A stretch of 64,000 nucleotides of DNA, taken from positions 1-64,000 of the forward strand of contig NZ_JACOII010000044.1 of the NCBI RefSeq assembly GCF_016306625.1, given 5' to 3'. Below are positions 52,356 to 61,719 of this stretch, in pieces. Source of the stretch: Xenorhabdus lircayensis. Its GTDB lineage: Bacteria > Pseudomonadota > Gammaproteobacteria > Enterobacterales > Enterobacteriaceae. Position numbers and translations under genes: made by a program. The notes under the pieces are model-generated. The model did no database searches. It was not told the DNA's origin and saw nothing but the letters and a program-made list of their open reading frames with translations. Within the stretch, counting starts at the first letter, position 1. Each line of letters starts with the position of its first letter.

Positions 52356-53738
52356 TTATGATGTTATTCGTGGTCTTGAATGCTTCATTGGGATTATCAA
52401 CACCATTAATGCACCGATGAGCAACAATCCCGCGACAAAATAGAGTCCTGCGTTGAAACTGCCGGTTTGATCTTTCAGCCAGCCGATCAGCAGCGGGCTG
52501 ACTGCCGATCCTACATTTCCTGTTGCGTTGATCACTGCAATCCCAACGGCGCGGGCGCGCAAGCTGATGGATTGATCCGGCGTAGTCCAGAAGACCGCCA
52601 TAGCAGTAAACGATCCGGTGGAAGCCATGATGATCCCCAGCAATTGCACCATGCTGTTATCGGTCAGTGAAGTCAGAACCCAGCCCGCCGCTGCAAACAG
52701 GAAGGGCAGGGCGGTGTGCATTTTACGTTCTTGCAGGCGGTCTGAGCGGCGGCTCCAGTAAATCATGCCCAAGATTGTGCAGAATTGCGGAATAGCAGTC
52801 AGAATGCCGATGACTACGTGGCTGCTGCTCTGATTGAAACTCTGCATAATCTGTGGTGTCCAGATATTAATGGCGCTCAGGGTATTGGTCAGGCAGAAAT
52901 AAGCGAAGGTATACATCAACACAATCGGGGTGAAAACTTCGCGCCATAAGCTGGTTTTTTGTAGAGCATGCGTATTGGGTTGTACCAGCGAAAGCTTATC
53001 GTTTTCTATCATCTCTTGAAGGCATTGCTTATCTTCACGGGTCAGCCACTTGGCTTTTTCTGGAGAATCATCCAGATAGAACCAGACAACAAAACCGAGC
53101 AAAACAGAAGGGAAGCCTTCCAGCAAAAATAACCACTGCCAGCCACGCAGATTCCAGATGCCATCCATTTCCAGAATATAGCCAGAAGCCAGCGAACCAA
53201 ATGCCATCGTCACGGGCATGGCAACCATAAACAGTGCGTTGGCGCGGGCGCGATAATAGGCCGGAAACCAATACGTCAGGTAGACCAAAATACCCGGCAA
53301 AAAGCCTGCTTCTGCAATGCCCACCAGCATACGCAGGATATATAAGCTCGTAGGACCAGTGGCAAACATCGTCGCGGTAGAGGCGATCCCCCATAACACC
53401 ATAATGGTGGCAATCCAGCGGCGGGCGCCCACAATACCCAGCATCACATTGCTGGGAATGCCGAAGATCACATAAGTGGCGTAAAACAGCGTGGCCGCCA
53501 GCCCAAACATCGTGGACGTTAAGCCGAGATCTTTTCCCATCGTCAAACCAGCAAAACCAATATTGATGCGATCCAGAAAAGAGAACACGAACAGGACAAA
53601 GAGAAAAAGGATCAGACGCCGAAATAATTTATTGATGACATTTTGTTGTTGAGCGGTGAGTTTTTTATGTTGGGAAGCCGGACTGTTTGATTCTGGTGGA
53701 CTGTCTGATTTTGGTATGGTGTCAGGTGGAATGCTCAT
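52356..53738 (-). CDS. hpaX: 4-hydroxyphenylacetate permease (MFS)
   Basis: 460 residues from ATG 53738, which follows AAAGGAAACGAC; the longer frame starting at 53768 begins inside tandem repeats. Twelve helices of the anion:cation symporter group of MFS: FLFVLFVFSFLDRINIGFAGLTMGKDLGL is at the first helix, RMLVGIAEAGFLPGILVYLTYWF at helices 4-5. A long hydrophilic N-terminal tail rich in S, P and N is present. It imports 4-hydroxyphenylacetate. Same strand as hpaI upstream and hpaA downstream. Confidence 0.92.
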   Translation of the reverse strand: MSIPPDTIPKSDSPPESNSPASQHKKLTAQQQNVINKLFRRLILFLFVLFVFSFLDRINIGFAGLTMGKDLGLTSTMFGLAATLFYATYVIFGIPSNVMLGIVGARRWIATIMVLWGIASTATMFATGPTSLYILRMLVGIAEAGFLPGILVYLTYWFPAYYRARANALFMVAMPVTMAFGSLASGYILEMDGIWNLRGWQWLFLLEGFPSVLLGFVVWFYLDDSPEKAKWLTREDKQCLQEMIENDKLSLVQPNTHALQKTSLWREVFTPIVLMYTFAYFCLTNTLSAINIWTPQIMQSFNQSSSHVVIGILTAIPQFCTILGMIYWSRRSDRLQERKMHTALPFLFAAAGWVLTSLTDNSMVQLLGIIMASTGSFTAMAVFWTTPDQSISLRARAVGIAVINATGNVGSAVSPLLIGWLKDQTGSFNAGLYFVAGLLLIGALMVLIIPMKHSRPRITS

Positions 53739-53757
53739 TGTCGTTTCCTTTTTTATT

Positions 53758-53813
53758 GTTTTTAGCAAACTGTTTTTAGCAACCTGTTCTTAGAAAACTG
53801 TTTTTAGGAAATT
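53758..53813. repeat. Four tandem 14-bp repeats between hpaI and hpaX
   Basis: Units begin at 53758, 53772, 53786 and 53800; the pattern is GTTTTTAGCAAACT with one to four changes per copy (GTTCTTAGAAAACT in the third). They end about 20 bp upstream of the hpaX start on the minus strand. Confidence 0.8.
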
Positions 53814-53823
53814 CAACTGCAAT

Positions 53824-53849
53824 GGCAGATGTCGCGATGACCATCTGCC
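53824..53849. other. Hairpin between hpaI and hpaX
   Basis: GGCAGATG (53824-53831) and CATCTGCC (53842-53849) form a perfect 8-bp stem with a 10-base loop. There is no U-tract on the minus strand, so processing or attenuation is more likely than full termination. Confidence 0.5.
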
Positions 53850-53889
53850 GTGTAGGATAATGGGCCGTAGTGTTGCCAGTAATGAGAAT

Positions 53890-54696
53890 TTAATAAACGT
53901 TGGATGATGGTATGCGTTGTTCCTCCCGAATTTTACCGAAACTCGCAGCCAGAGCGTTGGCAGCTTCTGTCAGTAACGTTGTATCAACGCCCACGGCAAC
54001 AAACAGGGCACCCAGATCAAGGTAATGTTGAGCCACATCAACATGGGTCATCAAAATGCCAGCCGCCTTGCCCGAAGCCTTGATTTGAACAATGGCTTGT
54101 TCAATTGCTGCCTTAACTTCAGGATGCTGCGGATTACCCATGTGCCCCATATCCGCACTGAGATCCGCAGGGCCGATAAATACACCATCGACACCTTCGA
54201 CAGCCGCTATTTCTGGCAGATTTTGCAAGGCTTCGCGAGTTTCTACTTGTACCAACACACACATTTCGTCATTGGCCCGGGACAGATAATCAGGGATGCG
54301 ATTCCAGCGAGAGGCTCGCGCCAGCGCACTGCCCACGCCGCGAATGCCTGAGGGTGGATAACGGGTGGCTCGAACAGCTTGATGCGCTTGTTCCGCATTT
54401 TGTATCATCGGGAGCAACAATGTTTGAACACCAATATCCAACAATTGTTTGATCATCACCGGATCATTCCATGCTGGGCGAACGACAGGTTGGCTTGGAT
54501 AGGGGGCAATGCCCTGTAACTGGGCAAGAATAGTCGAAATATCGTTGGGGGCATGTTCGCCGTCAATCAACAGCCAATCAAACCCCGTTCCTGCCAGAAT
54601 TTCCGCGCTGTAGCCACTGCATAACCCAAGCCATAATCCGATTTGTGGCTGCCCTGCTTTTAGGACTTGTTTAAATCTATTCGTTAGTTGATCCAT
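53890..54696 (-). CDS. hpaI: 4-hydroxy-2-oxoheptanedioate aldolase
   Basis: 268 residues of the HpcH/HpaI class II aldolase family. [20 protein letters not shown] is the usual start; [17 protein letters not shown] holds a catalytic His and acid; [20 protein letters not shown] supplies the metal-binding Glu; [22 protein letters not shown] the metal-binding Asp. It splits 4-hydroxy-2-oxoheptane-1,7-dioate to pyruvate and succinic semialdehyde. Located 19 bp after hpaH in the same direction. Confidence 0.96.
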   Translation of the reverse strand: MDQLTNRFKQVLKAGQPQIGLWLGLCSGYSAEILAGTGFDWLLIDGEHAPNDISTILAQLQGIAPYPSQPVVRPAWNDPVMIKQLLDIGVQTLLLPMIQNAEQAHQAVRATRYPPSGIRGVGSALARASRWNRIPDYLSRANDEMCVLVQVETREALQNLPEIAAVEGVDGVFIGPADLSADMGHMGNPQHPEVKAAIEQAIVQIKASGKAAGILMTHVDVAQHYLDLGALFVAVGVDTTLLTEAANALAASFGKIREEQRIPSSNVY

Positions 54697-54715
54697 AGTT
54701 TCACCTTAGGAGACT

Positions 54716-55519
54716 TTAAACAAAGTGGCAGCTGATTGAGCCCAATACACCATAATCTACATGAAAGGTATCACCTTTACGTGCAGGGACAGGTCGGGTG
54801 AAGGAGCCAGACAGAATGATCTGACCCGCTTCAAGTTGAACGCCATGTGGTGCCAGTTTATTGGCAAGCCACGCCACACCATTGGCCGGGTGATTGAGAA
54901 CTGCTGCCGCCACGCCGGATTCTTCAATCACACCATTGCGATAGAGCAGGGCACTGACCCAGCGCAGATCCAGTTCATCTGGCTTGATCGGGCGACCGCC
55001 CATAATGACACCGCCATTGGCGGCATTGTCAGAAATCGTATCGAACACCTTACGCGGGCGCTGAGTGTCAGGATCGATGTTGTGACAGCGAGCATCGATC
55101 AGTTCCAGCGCCGGAATGACGTAATCTGTCGCGTTATAAACATCAAACAGTGTACAGTTTGGGCCACGCAGTGGTTTTGCCAGCACGAAGGCCAGCTCGA
55201 CCTCAAGGCGCGGTACTATAAAGCGTTTGCAAGGAATGTCACCGCCGTCTTGAAAAAACATATCATCCAGCAGAGCACCATAATCCGGTTCATCAATCTG
55301 TGAACTGGCTTGCATGGCCTTAGATGTCAGGCCGATCTTATGTCCCTTGAGAACCCGGCCTTCCGTGATTTTCATATCTACCCATTCGCGCTGAATGGCG
55401 TAAGCGTCCTCAATCGTCATCTCTGGAAAATCCAGTGAGATTTGGCGGATCTGCTCACAGTTTCTTTCTGCCTGATGTAAACGGCGTGCAACCTGTGATA
55501 CGACTTCTTGCTGTAGCAT
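54716..55519 (-). CDS. hpaH: 2-oxo-hept-3-ene-1,7-dioate hydratase
   Basis: 267 residues, usual length. The fumarylacetoacetase-like hydratase family motifs [39 protein letters not shown] (metal-binding Glu pair) and [11 protein letters not shown] are present, with [22 protein letters not shown] toward the end. It adds water to 2-oxohept-3-enedioate, producing the substrate of HpaI. It follows the dehydrogenase gene by 6 bp, a spacing that suggests coupling. Confidence 0.96.
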   Translation of the reverse strand: MLQQEVVSQVARRLHQAERNCEQIRQISLDFPEMTIEDAYAIQREWVDMKITEGRVLKGHKIGLTSKAMQASSQIDEPDYGALLDDMFFQDGGDIPCKRFIVPRLEVELAFVLAKPLRGPNCTLFDVYNATDYVIPALELIDARCHNIDPDTQRPRKVFDTISDNAANGGVIMGGRPIKPDELDLRWVSALLYRNGVIEESGVAAAVLNHPANGVAWLANKLAPHGVQLEAGQIILSGSFTRPVPARKGDTFHVDYGVLGSISCHFV

Positions 55520-55525
55520 AGGGTA

Positions 55526-56998
55526 TTAAGCTCCTTTAGCTTCTAAGCCTCCGAAACAGAGGTATTTCACTTCCAGATAATCTTCGATACCGTAACGTGA
55601 CCCCTCACGTCCCAGTCCCGATTGTTTGATACCGCCAAATGGGGCGATTTCGTTGGAGATCAAACCCTCATTGATGCCCACCATGCCGCTCTCCAGCGCT
55701 TCCGCCACGCGGTAAATCCGGCCAATGTCGCGGGAATAGAAATAAGCGGCCAAACCAAATTCCGTATTATTGGCGATGCGAATGGCTTCGTTTTCATCAC
55801 GGAACTTGAACAGTGGTGCCAGTGGGCCGAATGTTTCTTCGTGGGCGACTTGCATGGATTCCGTGACATCAGCCAGTACCGTTGGCTCAAAGAACAGGCC
55901 ACCCAGTGCGTGGGATTTGCCACCTGCCAGAATACGTGCTCCTTTGGAAACAGCTTCGCTGATATGTGCCTGTACTTTATCCACTGCGGCTTGATTAATC
56001 AGCGGCCCTTGTTGTGATGTTCTGTCACTGGCCGGGCCGACTTGAAGTTGTTTTACTGCTTGCGTCAGACGTTCTGCGAAAGCGTCGTAAATGCCTTCCT
56101 GTACCAGTATGCGATTGGCACAGACACAAGTTTGTCCGCTGTTACGGAACTTCGCCCCCATCGCTCCTTCTACGGCAGCATCAAGGTCAGCATCATCAAA
56201 CACGATAAAGGGCGCATTGCCCCCTAATTCGAGGGAGAGTTTTTTTACGGTATCGGCGCTTTGTGCCATCAATAACTTGCCAACACGAGTAGAACCGGTA
56301 AACGAGAGCTTGCGCACGATAGGGCTTGAAGTCAGCACTTCACCAATTGCTTTGGCATCCATCCCCGTTACGATATTCAGGACGCCCGCCGGAATGCCTG
56401 CCTGTTCTGCCAATACTGCCAGTGCCAGCGCAGAGAACGGGGTTTCAGCCGCAGGTTTCAGCACCACCGTACAACCCGCAGCCAATGCTGGGCCAACTTT
56501 ACGGGTGATCATCGCATTGGGGAAATTCCACGGTGTAATCGCGGCAACAACACCAATCGGTTGTTTGATGGTGGCAAGGCGGCGACCCGGCATTGGAGAA
56601 GGGATCGTTTCGCCATAAATGCGTTTACCCTCTTCAGCAAACCATTCGATAAAACTGGCACCGTAAGCAATTTCTCCCATTGCCTCTGCGTGGGATTTGC
56701 CCTGTTCCGCACTCAATATTTCGGCCAGGGTGGTTTGGTTTTCCATCATCAGATGGAACCATTGCTTGAGCTTTTGGCTGCGTTGCTTGGCAGTCTGCGC
56801 CCGCCAGGCAGGAAGCGCATTCTGGGCGGCTTCAATGGCACATTGTGTTTCTGCGGCGCCCATATCACTGACATTGGCAATCACTCCACCATTGGCGGGG
56901 TTGGTCACTTCAAAGGTCTTTTTATTTTCCGCATCAACCCATTGACCGTTGATATAAGCCTGTTGGCGTAGCAATGATGTATTCAGATGACTTGTCAT
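55526..56998 (-). CDS. NAD(P)-dependent succinate-semialdehyde dehydrogenase (GabD-like)
   Basis: 490 residues of the aldehyde dehydrogenase superfamily, closest in appearance to GabD. TPWNFPNAMITRKVGPALAAG holds the coenzyme region near residue 160, LSLELGGNAPFIVFDDAD the general base Glu, and FRNSGQTCVCANRILVQ the nucleophilic cysteine near 290. PFGGIKQSGLGREGSRYGI is near the end. Its place between hpaF and hpaH, 6 bp from hpaH, indicates that it oxidises the succinic semialdehyde released by HpaI to succinate. The E. coli W hpa cluster lacks such a gene. I leave the symbol empty because a separate gabD may exist elsewhere in the genome. Confidence 0.9.
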   Translation of the reverse strand: MTSHLNTSLLRQQAYINGQWVDAENKKTFEVTNPANGGVIANVSDMGAAETQCAIEAAQNALPAWRAQTAKQRSQKLKQWFHLMMENQTTLAEILSAEQGKSHAEAMGEIAYGASFIEWFAEEGKRIYGETIPSPMPGRRLATIKQPIGVVAAITPWNFPNAMITRKVGPALAAGCTVVLKPAAETPFSALALAVLAEQAGIPAGVLNIVTGMDAKAIGEVLTSSPIVRKLSFTGSTRVGKLLMAQSADTVKKLSLELGGNAPFIVFDDADLDAAVEGAMGAKFRNSGQTCVCANRILVQEGIYDAFAERLTQAVKQLQVGPASDRTSQQGPLINQAAVDKVQAHISEAVSKGARILAGGKSHALGGLFFEPTVLADVTESMQVAHEETFGPLAPLFKFRDENEAIRIANNTEFGLAAYFYSRDIGRIYRVAEALESGMVGINEGLISNEIAPFGGIKQSGLGREGSRYGIEDYLEVKYLCFGGLEAKGA

Positions 56999-57059
56999 GG
57001 TTTCCTCTTTACTTAATAAAAATAGACTTTAGTGTTCCCAATTATGCCATCTATAGTCG

Positions 57060-57449
57060 TTACTCTTTTGCGTTAAACAGGTTATGAACATTATTGGATT
57101 TATAATTCAGCACGGGATCGAGTTCTTCCATCGTGAAAGAAAGGCCAAGATAGCGCTGTGCCACCAAGTTGGCAAAATGCGCTTTGATTAAGGTAAACAA
57201 CATTTCTCCGACTTTTTGCCGATCTTCGAGGCTGCGTCCGGCACCAATTTTCAGCGTCATGTGAACGAACGCATAATCTTGTTTACCATCCGCCATTTGC
57301 CATGTATCCAACCAAATGGCACGGCTGCGGATACCGCCCAGAGGGAAAACGCCCGTATCTGCCAGCGCTTGATTCACTTTGGCAAACAATTCCGGCAACT
57401 TGGCTTCTTCACGGATATTTTCAGTACATTCAGCGTAAAAATGTGGCAC
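57060..57449 (-). CDS. hpaF: 5-carboxymethyl-2-hydroxymuconate delta-isomerase
   Basis: 129 residues, typical of the CHMI family of the tautomerase superfamily. It starts with the catalytic proline directly after the initiator Met (MPHFYAECTENI), and keeps GGIRSRAIWLDTWQMADGK, DYAFVHMTLKIGAGRS and the end GLSFTMEELDPVLNYKSNNVHN. It isomerises 5-carboxymethyl-2-hydroxymuconate to the 2-oxo form used by HpaG. Cytoplasmic, trimeric in known members. Confidence 0.95.
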   Translation of the reverse strand: MPHFYAECTENIREEAKLPELFAKVNQALADTGVFPLGGIRSRAIWLDTWQMADGKQDYAFVHMTLKIGAGRSLEDRQKVGEMLFTLIKAHFANLVAQRYLGLSFTMEELDPVLNYKSNNVHNLFNAKE

Positions 57450-57531
57450 GGTTTTCTCCTATCAGGCCTCGGTTTTATAGACTTGGGTCTTATCGACTGC
57501 TGTTAGCGACAGCCCTTTCATTAATCGCTCA

Positions 57532-58404
57532 TTAACAGCGTAGTTCGGTAATATAGTCCGGTAATGGGAAAACAGCGTTAACCTGCCCTGTCCCTGAACT
57601 TGCGAACAACTCCGTCAAAAACTCCACCTTGCCGTCATAACTATCCCAACCGAGCAGGCCAAGCAGCATCACGGTATCGTGCATGTTGCCTTCACCACGG
57701 CAATATTGCGCATATTCCGGCAGCATCTTGCAGAATTCCTTGAACTGGCCTTCTTTCCAAAGCTGCACAACGCGGCGATCCATCTGCTCATCAAACTCAC
57801 GGGTATAACTGTTCATGCCTTCTTCGGCGCGTTGATCCTCAATGAAACTGTGTGACAGAGAGCCGCTTGCCAGCACCGCAACCGTACCATCATATTTCTC
57901 AATCGCCTGTAAAACCGCTTCTCCCAGTTTACGGCTGTCTTCAAAAGCATGGACAGTACAAAAGGCAGAAATTGAAATCACTTTGAAATGGCTATCACTG
58001 TTCATATAGCGCATCGGCACCAGCGTGCCATATTCCAGCGTCAAGCTTGGGATCTCGTGTGATTGCGCACGAACCCCCATCTGGCGAGCCTCTTCCGCAA
58101 TCATCCGGCCCAGCTCAGAATTACCGTCATATTCATAGGTCATATCGCGGATAAAATGCGGCAGTTCATTACTGGTATAGATGCCGGAGAAATGGTCGGC
58201 ACAGTTAATATGATAGGCGCTGTTAACCAGCCAGTGAGTATCGAACACGATAATCGTATCGACACCCATTTCACGGCAACGGCGGCTGATCTCTTTGTGT
58301 CCGTCGATTGCACTTTGTCGGCAACCGTGATGCTTGCCCGGCAATTCGGACAAGTACATAGAAGGTACGTGTGTAATTTTTGCTGCTAACGCTAACTTTC
58401 CCAT
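57532..58404 (-). CDS. hpaD: Homoprotocatechuate 2,3-dioxygenase
   Basis: 290 residues of the LigB-type (class III) extradiol dioxygenases. LAAKITHVPSMYLSELPGKH near the start provides metal and acid-base histidines; VFDTHWLVNSAYHIN near residue 55 and LASGSLSHSFIEDQRA near 200 match the family core. It opens the ring of homoprotocatechuate to 5-carboxymethyl-2-hydroxymuconic semialdehyde. Slightly longer than E. coli HpaD (about 283). Confidence 0.95.
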   Translation of the reverse strand: MGKLALAAKITHVPSMYLSELPGKHHGCRQSAIDGHKEISRRCREMGVDTIIVFDTHWLVNSAYHINCADHFSGIYTSNELPHFIRDMTYEYDGNSELGRMIAEEARQMGVRAQSHEIPSLTLEYGTLVPMRYMNSDSHFKVISISAFCTVHAFEDSRKLGEAVLQAIEKYDGTVAVLASGSLSHSFIEDQRAEEGMNSYTREFDEQMDRRVVQLWKEGQFKEFCKMLPEYAQYCRGEGNMHDTVMLLGLLGWDSYDGKVEFLTELFASSGTGQVNAVFPLPDYITELRC

Positions 58405-58455
58405 AAATCCTCACTTGATATCAGGATGGCGAACCGTGGTTAACGCTGAGATTGA

Positions 58456-59922
58456 TCAAATGCCCCAACGAGGAATAGGATGCTCTCCCATTGAAATACA
58501 GACGTTCTTCACTTCGGCAAAGACTTCAAAACTGTATTCCCCGCCTTCACGCCCTATACCGGAGGCTTTTATGCCGCCAAATGGCTGACGCAGGTCGCGA
58601 ACATTTTGGGAATTGACGAACACCATCCCTGCCTCAATACCACGTGCCAGACGCAAAACTTTGCTTACATCTTGTGTCCAGATATAGGATGCCAGGCCAT
58701 ACTCCACATCATTAGCCATGCGTAGCCCATCCTCTTCGCTCTTGAACGGTAGCAAGCAAGCAACAGGGCCGAAGATTTCTTCCTGTGCCACGCGCATCCG
58801 GTTATCTACATCGGCCAGTACGGTAGGACGCAGGAAATGGCCATTTTTCAGATGAGTAGGTAAATCGGCTGGTTTATCGGGGCCTCCCGCTAGCAGTGTC
58901 GCGCCTTCTTCGATCCCCAAACGAATATAGTTGGAGACTTTTTCCCAATGTTGCTGGCTGATCAGGCTGCCGACTTGCGTATTGGGATCTTGGGGATCAC
59001 CGACACGCAGCCGATTGGCGCGTTCGGCAAAGTGTTTGACAAATTCGGGATAGATGCTTTCCTGGATGAAAATACGGGAACCTGCCGTACAGCGCTCGCC
59101 ATTGAGGGAGAAAATGGTGAACAGGGTGGCATCCAGAGCGCGTTCAATATCTGCATCTTCAAAGATCAGGACGGGGGATTTTCCACCCAACTCCATGGAA
59201 TATTTTTTCAGCCCGGCATTCTGCATGATCAGGCGACCGGTTGCCGTCCCGCCGGTGAAAGAAATGGCACGCACATCATGATGTTTCACCAGCGCATCGC
59301 CTGCGGTGCGGCCGTAGCCTTGTACCACATTCAGCACGCCTGCCGGAATACCGGCTTCCAGTGCCAGCTCTCCCAGACGGTTGGCCGTCAGCGGAGAAAG
59401 TTCGGACATCTTCAAAACGGCAGTATTTCCCAGTGCGAGACAAGGCGCGACTTTCCACGTTGCTGTCATGAAAGGCACGTTCCACGGGGAGATCAGCGCA
59501 CAAACACCGACAGGCTGGATCAGCGTATAATTGAGCATCTTGTCATCAACGGGATAGGTGCGTCCGTTCATCTGCTGGCAAGTTTCAGCAAAGAAATTGA
59601 AATTCTGGGAAGCCCGTGGGATCAACACATTTTGCGTCTGGTGGATGGGCAGACCGGTATCCTGGGTTTCCATCGCAGAAATAGCGGGAACATTTTGGTC
59701 GATTAATTCACCCAAACGGCGCATCAAGTGAGCACGCTCTTTCATCGGGGTACTTGCCCACTTGGGAAAAGCCTCTTTGGCGGCAGCAACAGCCTGATCA
59801 ATCTCTTCCTGTCCTCCCGACGCAACTTCCGCTAGTACTTCACCCGTTGCGGGGTTGAGAGTGTCAAAATAGGTTTTGCTGCCAACGTTCTTGCCGTTGA
59901 TCCAATGATTAATCGTGGTCAT
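58456..59922 (-). CDS. hpaE: 5-carboxymethyl-2-hydroxymuconic-semialdehyde dehydrogenase
   Basis: 488 residues. ALDH motifs: ISPWNVPFMTATWKVAPCLALGN near residue 145, KYSMELGGKSPVLIFEDAD with the general-base Glu, LNGERCTAGSRIFIQ with the catalytic cysteine near 290, and PFGGIKASGIGREGGEYSFE at the end. It oxidises the ring-cleavage semialdehyde to the diacid with NAD. Its start overlaps the hpaG2 stop by 4 bp (ATGA), typical for this operon. Confidence 0.96.
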   Translation of the reverse strand: MTTINHWINGKNVGSKTYFDTLNPATGEVLAEVASGGQEEIDQAVAAAKEAFPKWASTPMKERAHLMRRLGELIDQNVPAISAMETQDTGLPIHQTQNVLIPRASQNFNFFAETCQQMNGRTYPVDDKMLNYTLIQPVGVCALISPWNVPFMTATWKVAPCLALGNTAVLKMSELSPLTANRLGELALEAGIPAGVLNVVQGYGRTAGDALVKHHDVRAISFTGGTATGRLIMQNAGLKKYSMELGGKSPVLIFEDADIERALDATLFTIFSLNGERCTAGSRIFIQESIYPEFVKHFAERANRLRVGDPQDPNTQVGSLISQQHWEKVSNYIRLGIEEGATLLAGGPDKPADLPTHLKNGHFLRPTVLADVDNRMRVAQEEIFGPVACLLPFKSEEDGLRMANDVEYGLASYIWTQDVSKVLRLARGIEAGMVFVNSQNVRDLRQPFGGIKASGIGREGGEYSFEVFAEVKNVCISMGEHPIPRWGI

Positions 59923-60683
59923 GACAAACTCTCCTCATATTCTTGCTGGCTGACAATGTGATTCACCAGACGCCCAATCCCTTCAACTTCCACAATGACC
60001 TCATCACCGGGAACAACATCGGACAGCCCTTTTGGCGTTCCGGTGGCGATCATGTCGCCCGGCTGTAATGTCATGAAATCGCTGAGATAGGCAATCAAAA
60101 AAGGAATGTCGAAGATCAAATCGGCTGTCGTGCCTTGTTGACGTAACTCACCATTCACCCAGGTTCTCAAGCTCAGATTATGGGGATCGGTAATCTGACT
60201 TTTATCCACAATCCACGGGCCAATCGGGGTGAGCGTATCGCGGCTTTTGACGCGCAGATTGGGGCGATAGTAATTCTCCAGATAATCCCGGATGGCGTAA
60301 TCATTACAAACGGTATAGCCCGCAACGTAATCCATGGCATTTTCTCTGGAAACTTTGTGGGCAAGTTTGCCAATCACGACAACCAATTCCGCTTCATAGT
60401 GCATGTATTCCACATTGTCAGGGCGGACAGAAACCTGACAGTGTCCCGTTAAGCTATTGGCTGCCTTAATAAATACCAGCGGCTCTTCCGGTGGTTTAAA
60501 CTCCAGCTCTGTTGCGTGGTCGGCATAATTTAGCCCCAATGCGAACAGGGTTCCGTTGGCGGGGGGAAGCCACAAAACATCTTCACTGCTTACCGTGCTC
60601 CCATCAGGCAGGATAATATTTTCCCATTTGTCAACGGTGACATTCAGGTCTTGGCCCTGATAATGAATTTGGGCGTGTTTCAT
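59919..60683 (-). CDS. hpaG2: HpaG2, C-terminal half of the bifunctional isomerase/decarboxylase
   Basis: 254 residues of the fumarylacetoacetase family. GTLFALGLNYADHATELEFKP, the metal-binding Glu pair in EYMHYEAELVVVIGK, and MIATGTPKGLSDVVPGDEV correspond to the C-terminal half of E. coli HpaG. It acts with HpaG1 in decarboxylation of 5-oxopent-3-ene-1,2,5-tricarboxylate and isomerisation of the product. In E. coli both halves are one protein; here a separate start, with a ~40-residue N-terminal extension, overlaps the hpaG1 stop by 4 bp. Confidence 0.93.
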   Translation of the reverse strand: MKHAQIHYQGQDLNVTVDKWENIILPDGSTVSSEDVLWLPPANGTLFALGLNYADHATELEFKPPEEPLVFIKAANSLTGHCQVSVRPDNVEYMHYEAELVVVIGKLAHKVSRENAMDYVAGYTVCNDYAIRDYLENYYRPNLRVKSRDTLTPIGPWIVDKSQITDPHNLSLRTWVNGELRQQGTTADLIFDIPFLIAYLSDFMTLQPGDMIATGTPKGLSDVVPGDEVIVEVEGIGRLVNHIVSQQEYEESLS

Positions 60684-61312
60684 GCCTGACCTCCCGCCAG
60701 TACAACCGTGTTTTCCAAGTTAGGGAAACCTTCGGCCTTGACCGTGATGTGATCGGCAGGACGGAGAGTGACGCGCTGGTGGGGCGTTCCCAGCAGGATG
60801 ACATCGCCTTCTTTCAACGTGGCGAACTCACTTAATGCCGACAGAAGTTCAGACGCTGAACGGACAAGATCTTGGGTAGACCAGCGATCAACTTCCTGAC
60901 CATTGATCTCAGTCACGATATCGAGTGATTCCACCGTTTTTACCTTAATCATTTGACCTATCGGACAAAAACCATCCCGACATTTTGCTTTAATGGCGGG
61001 GCGGTAAAAAGATGTTTCTGGCAGGCTGATTTCATTTGCCAATGCGTAGCCAGCAATATGCTGATTGGCATCCTGAATAGAAACTTTGCGTGCAGTTTTG
61101 CCAATCAACAGTGCCAGAGTTGCGCCGCTTTGTACCGTTTCCCCGATGGGATAGGGGATCGCATCGCCTGAGTCAATCACGGTATTGCGGGGTTTGATAA
61201 ACCAAATTGGAGTTTTGGGGGGGACTTTATAAGGTGCTTCGTGAAACGTCTCATGCCAGAAATTGATCTGGCTACTATGGTTGAGGGCGACGGCAAAAAC
61301 AGTGCCTTTCAT
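60680..61312 (-). CDS. hpaG1: HpaG1, N-terminal half of the bifunctional isomerase/decarboxylase
   Basis: 210 residues from ATG 61312 (MKGTVFAVALNHSSQINFW), preceded by AGGAGTTGTC; the open frame extends to 61393 without a ribosome site. It aligns with the first half of E. coli HpaG: PPKTPIWFIKPRNTVI, SGATLALLIGKTARKV, AGYALANEISLPETSFYRPAIKAK, and LSALSEFATLKEGDVILLGTPH. The Glu pair found in HpaG2 is replaced (SGATLAL), as also in the E. coli N-terminal half. First gene of the long minus-strand hpa operon; promoter shared with divergent hpaR. Confidence 0.93.
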   Translation of the reverse strand: MKGTVFAVALNHSSQINFWHETFHEAPYKVPPKTPIWFIKPRNTVIDSGDAIPYPIGETVQSGATLALLIGKTARKVSIQDANQHIAGYALANEISLPETSFYRPAIKAKCRDGFCPIGQMIKVKTVESLDIVTEINGQEVDRWSTQDLVRSASELLSALSEFATLKEGDVILLGTPHQRVTLRPADHITVKAEGFPNLENTVVLAGGQA

Positions 61313-61719
61313 TGACAACTCCTTGAAACCTGAACGACGTATTGGAAGGTTGTTTATTAATATATTAATAATACATATGATGGCAATCTTCAATATGTTA
61401 ATTCGATTGTTAATTTTAATTGTGATCTATGTAACAAGGTCTTATTTGTGATTATTAGCACAACATAAAGATCAACCTGTTATATTTTTTGTCAGGGTCA
61501 TATGGGATTGAAATTAACTTTTTGTTAACTTTTTTTGGCGGGATAATTTTATTTATTTGTTAATGTTGAAGTCTTTTCCCTTTGTCGATAATTATGAGCG
61601 TGTTAGTCTTTTTGATGTTTGTGTTGTCTATTTTGATGTTTATGTTGTCTATAATAAGTAGCGTGCGCGTTAAACTTATAGAGAATAACTAGCGATTAAC
61701 TAAAGAGTCACTTTTACTT
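61313..61719. promoter_or_regulatory. Divergent hpaG1/hpaR control region with 21-bp tandem repeats
   Basis: 407 bp between the hpaG1 and hpaR starts. Two tandem 21-bp units at 61610-61630 and 61631-61651 differ at one base; each contains TTTTGATGTTT and ends GTTGTCTA. The end of the second unit overlaps a consensus TATAAT (61650-61655) reading toward hpaR, without a clear -35 box. The repeats are the best candidate for an HpaR (MarR-type) or activator binding area. The rest is AT-rich. Confidence 0.55.

Noticed and set aside
49561..53813. Short tandem repeats considered as CRISPR
   Set aside because: Units are 14-15 bp and directly adjacent without spacers; no cas genes.
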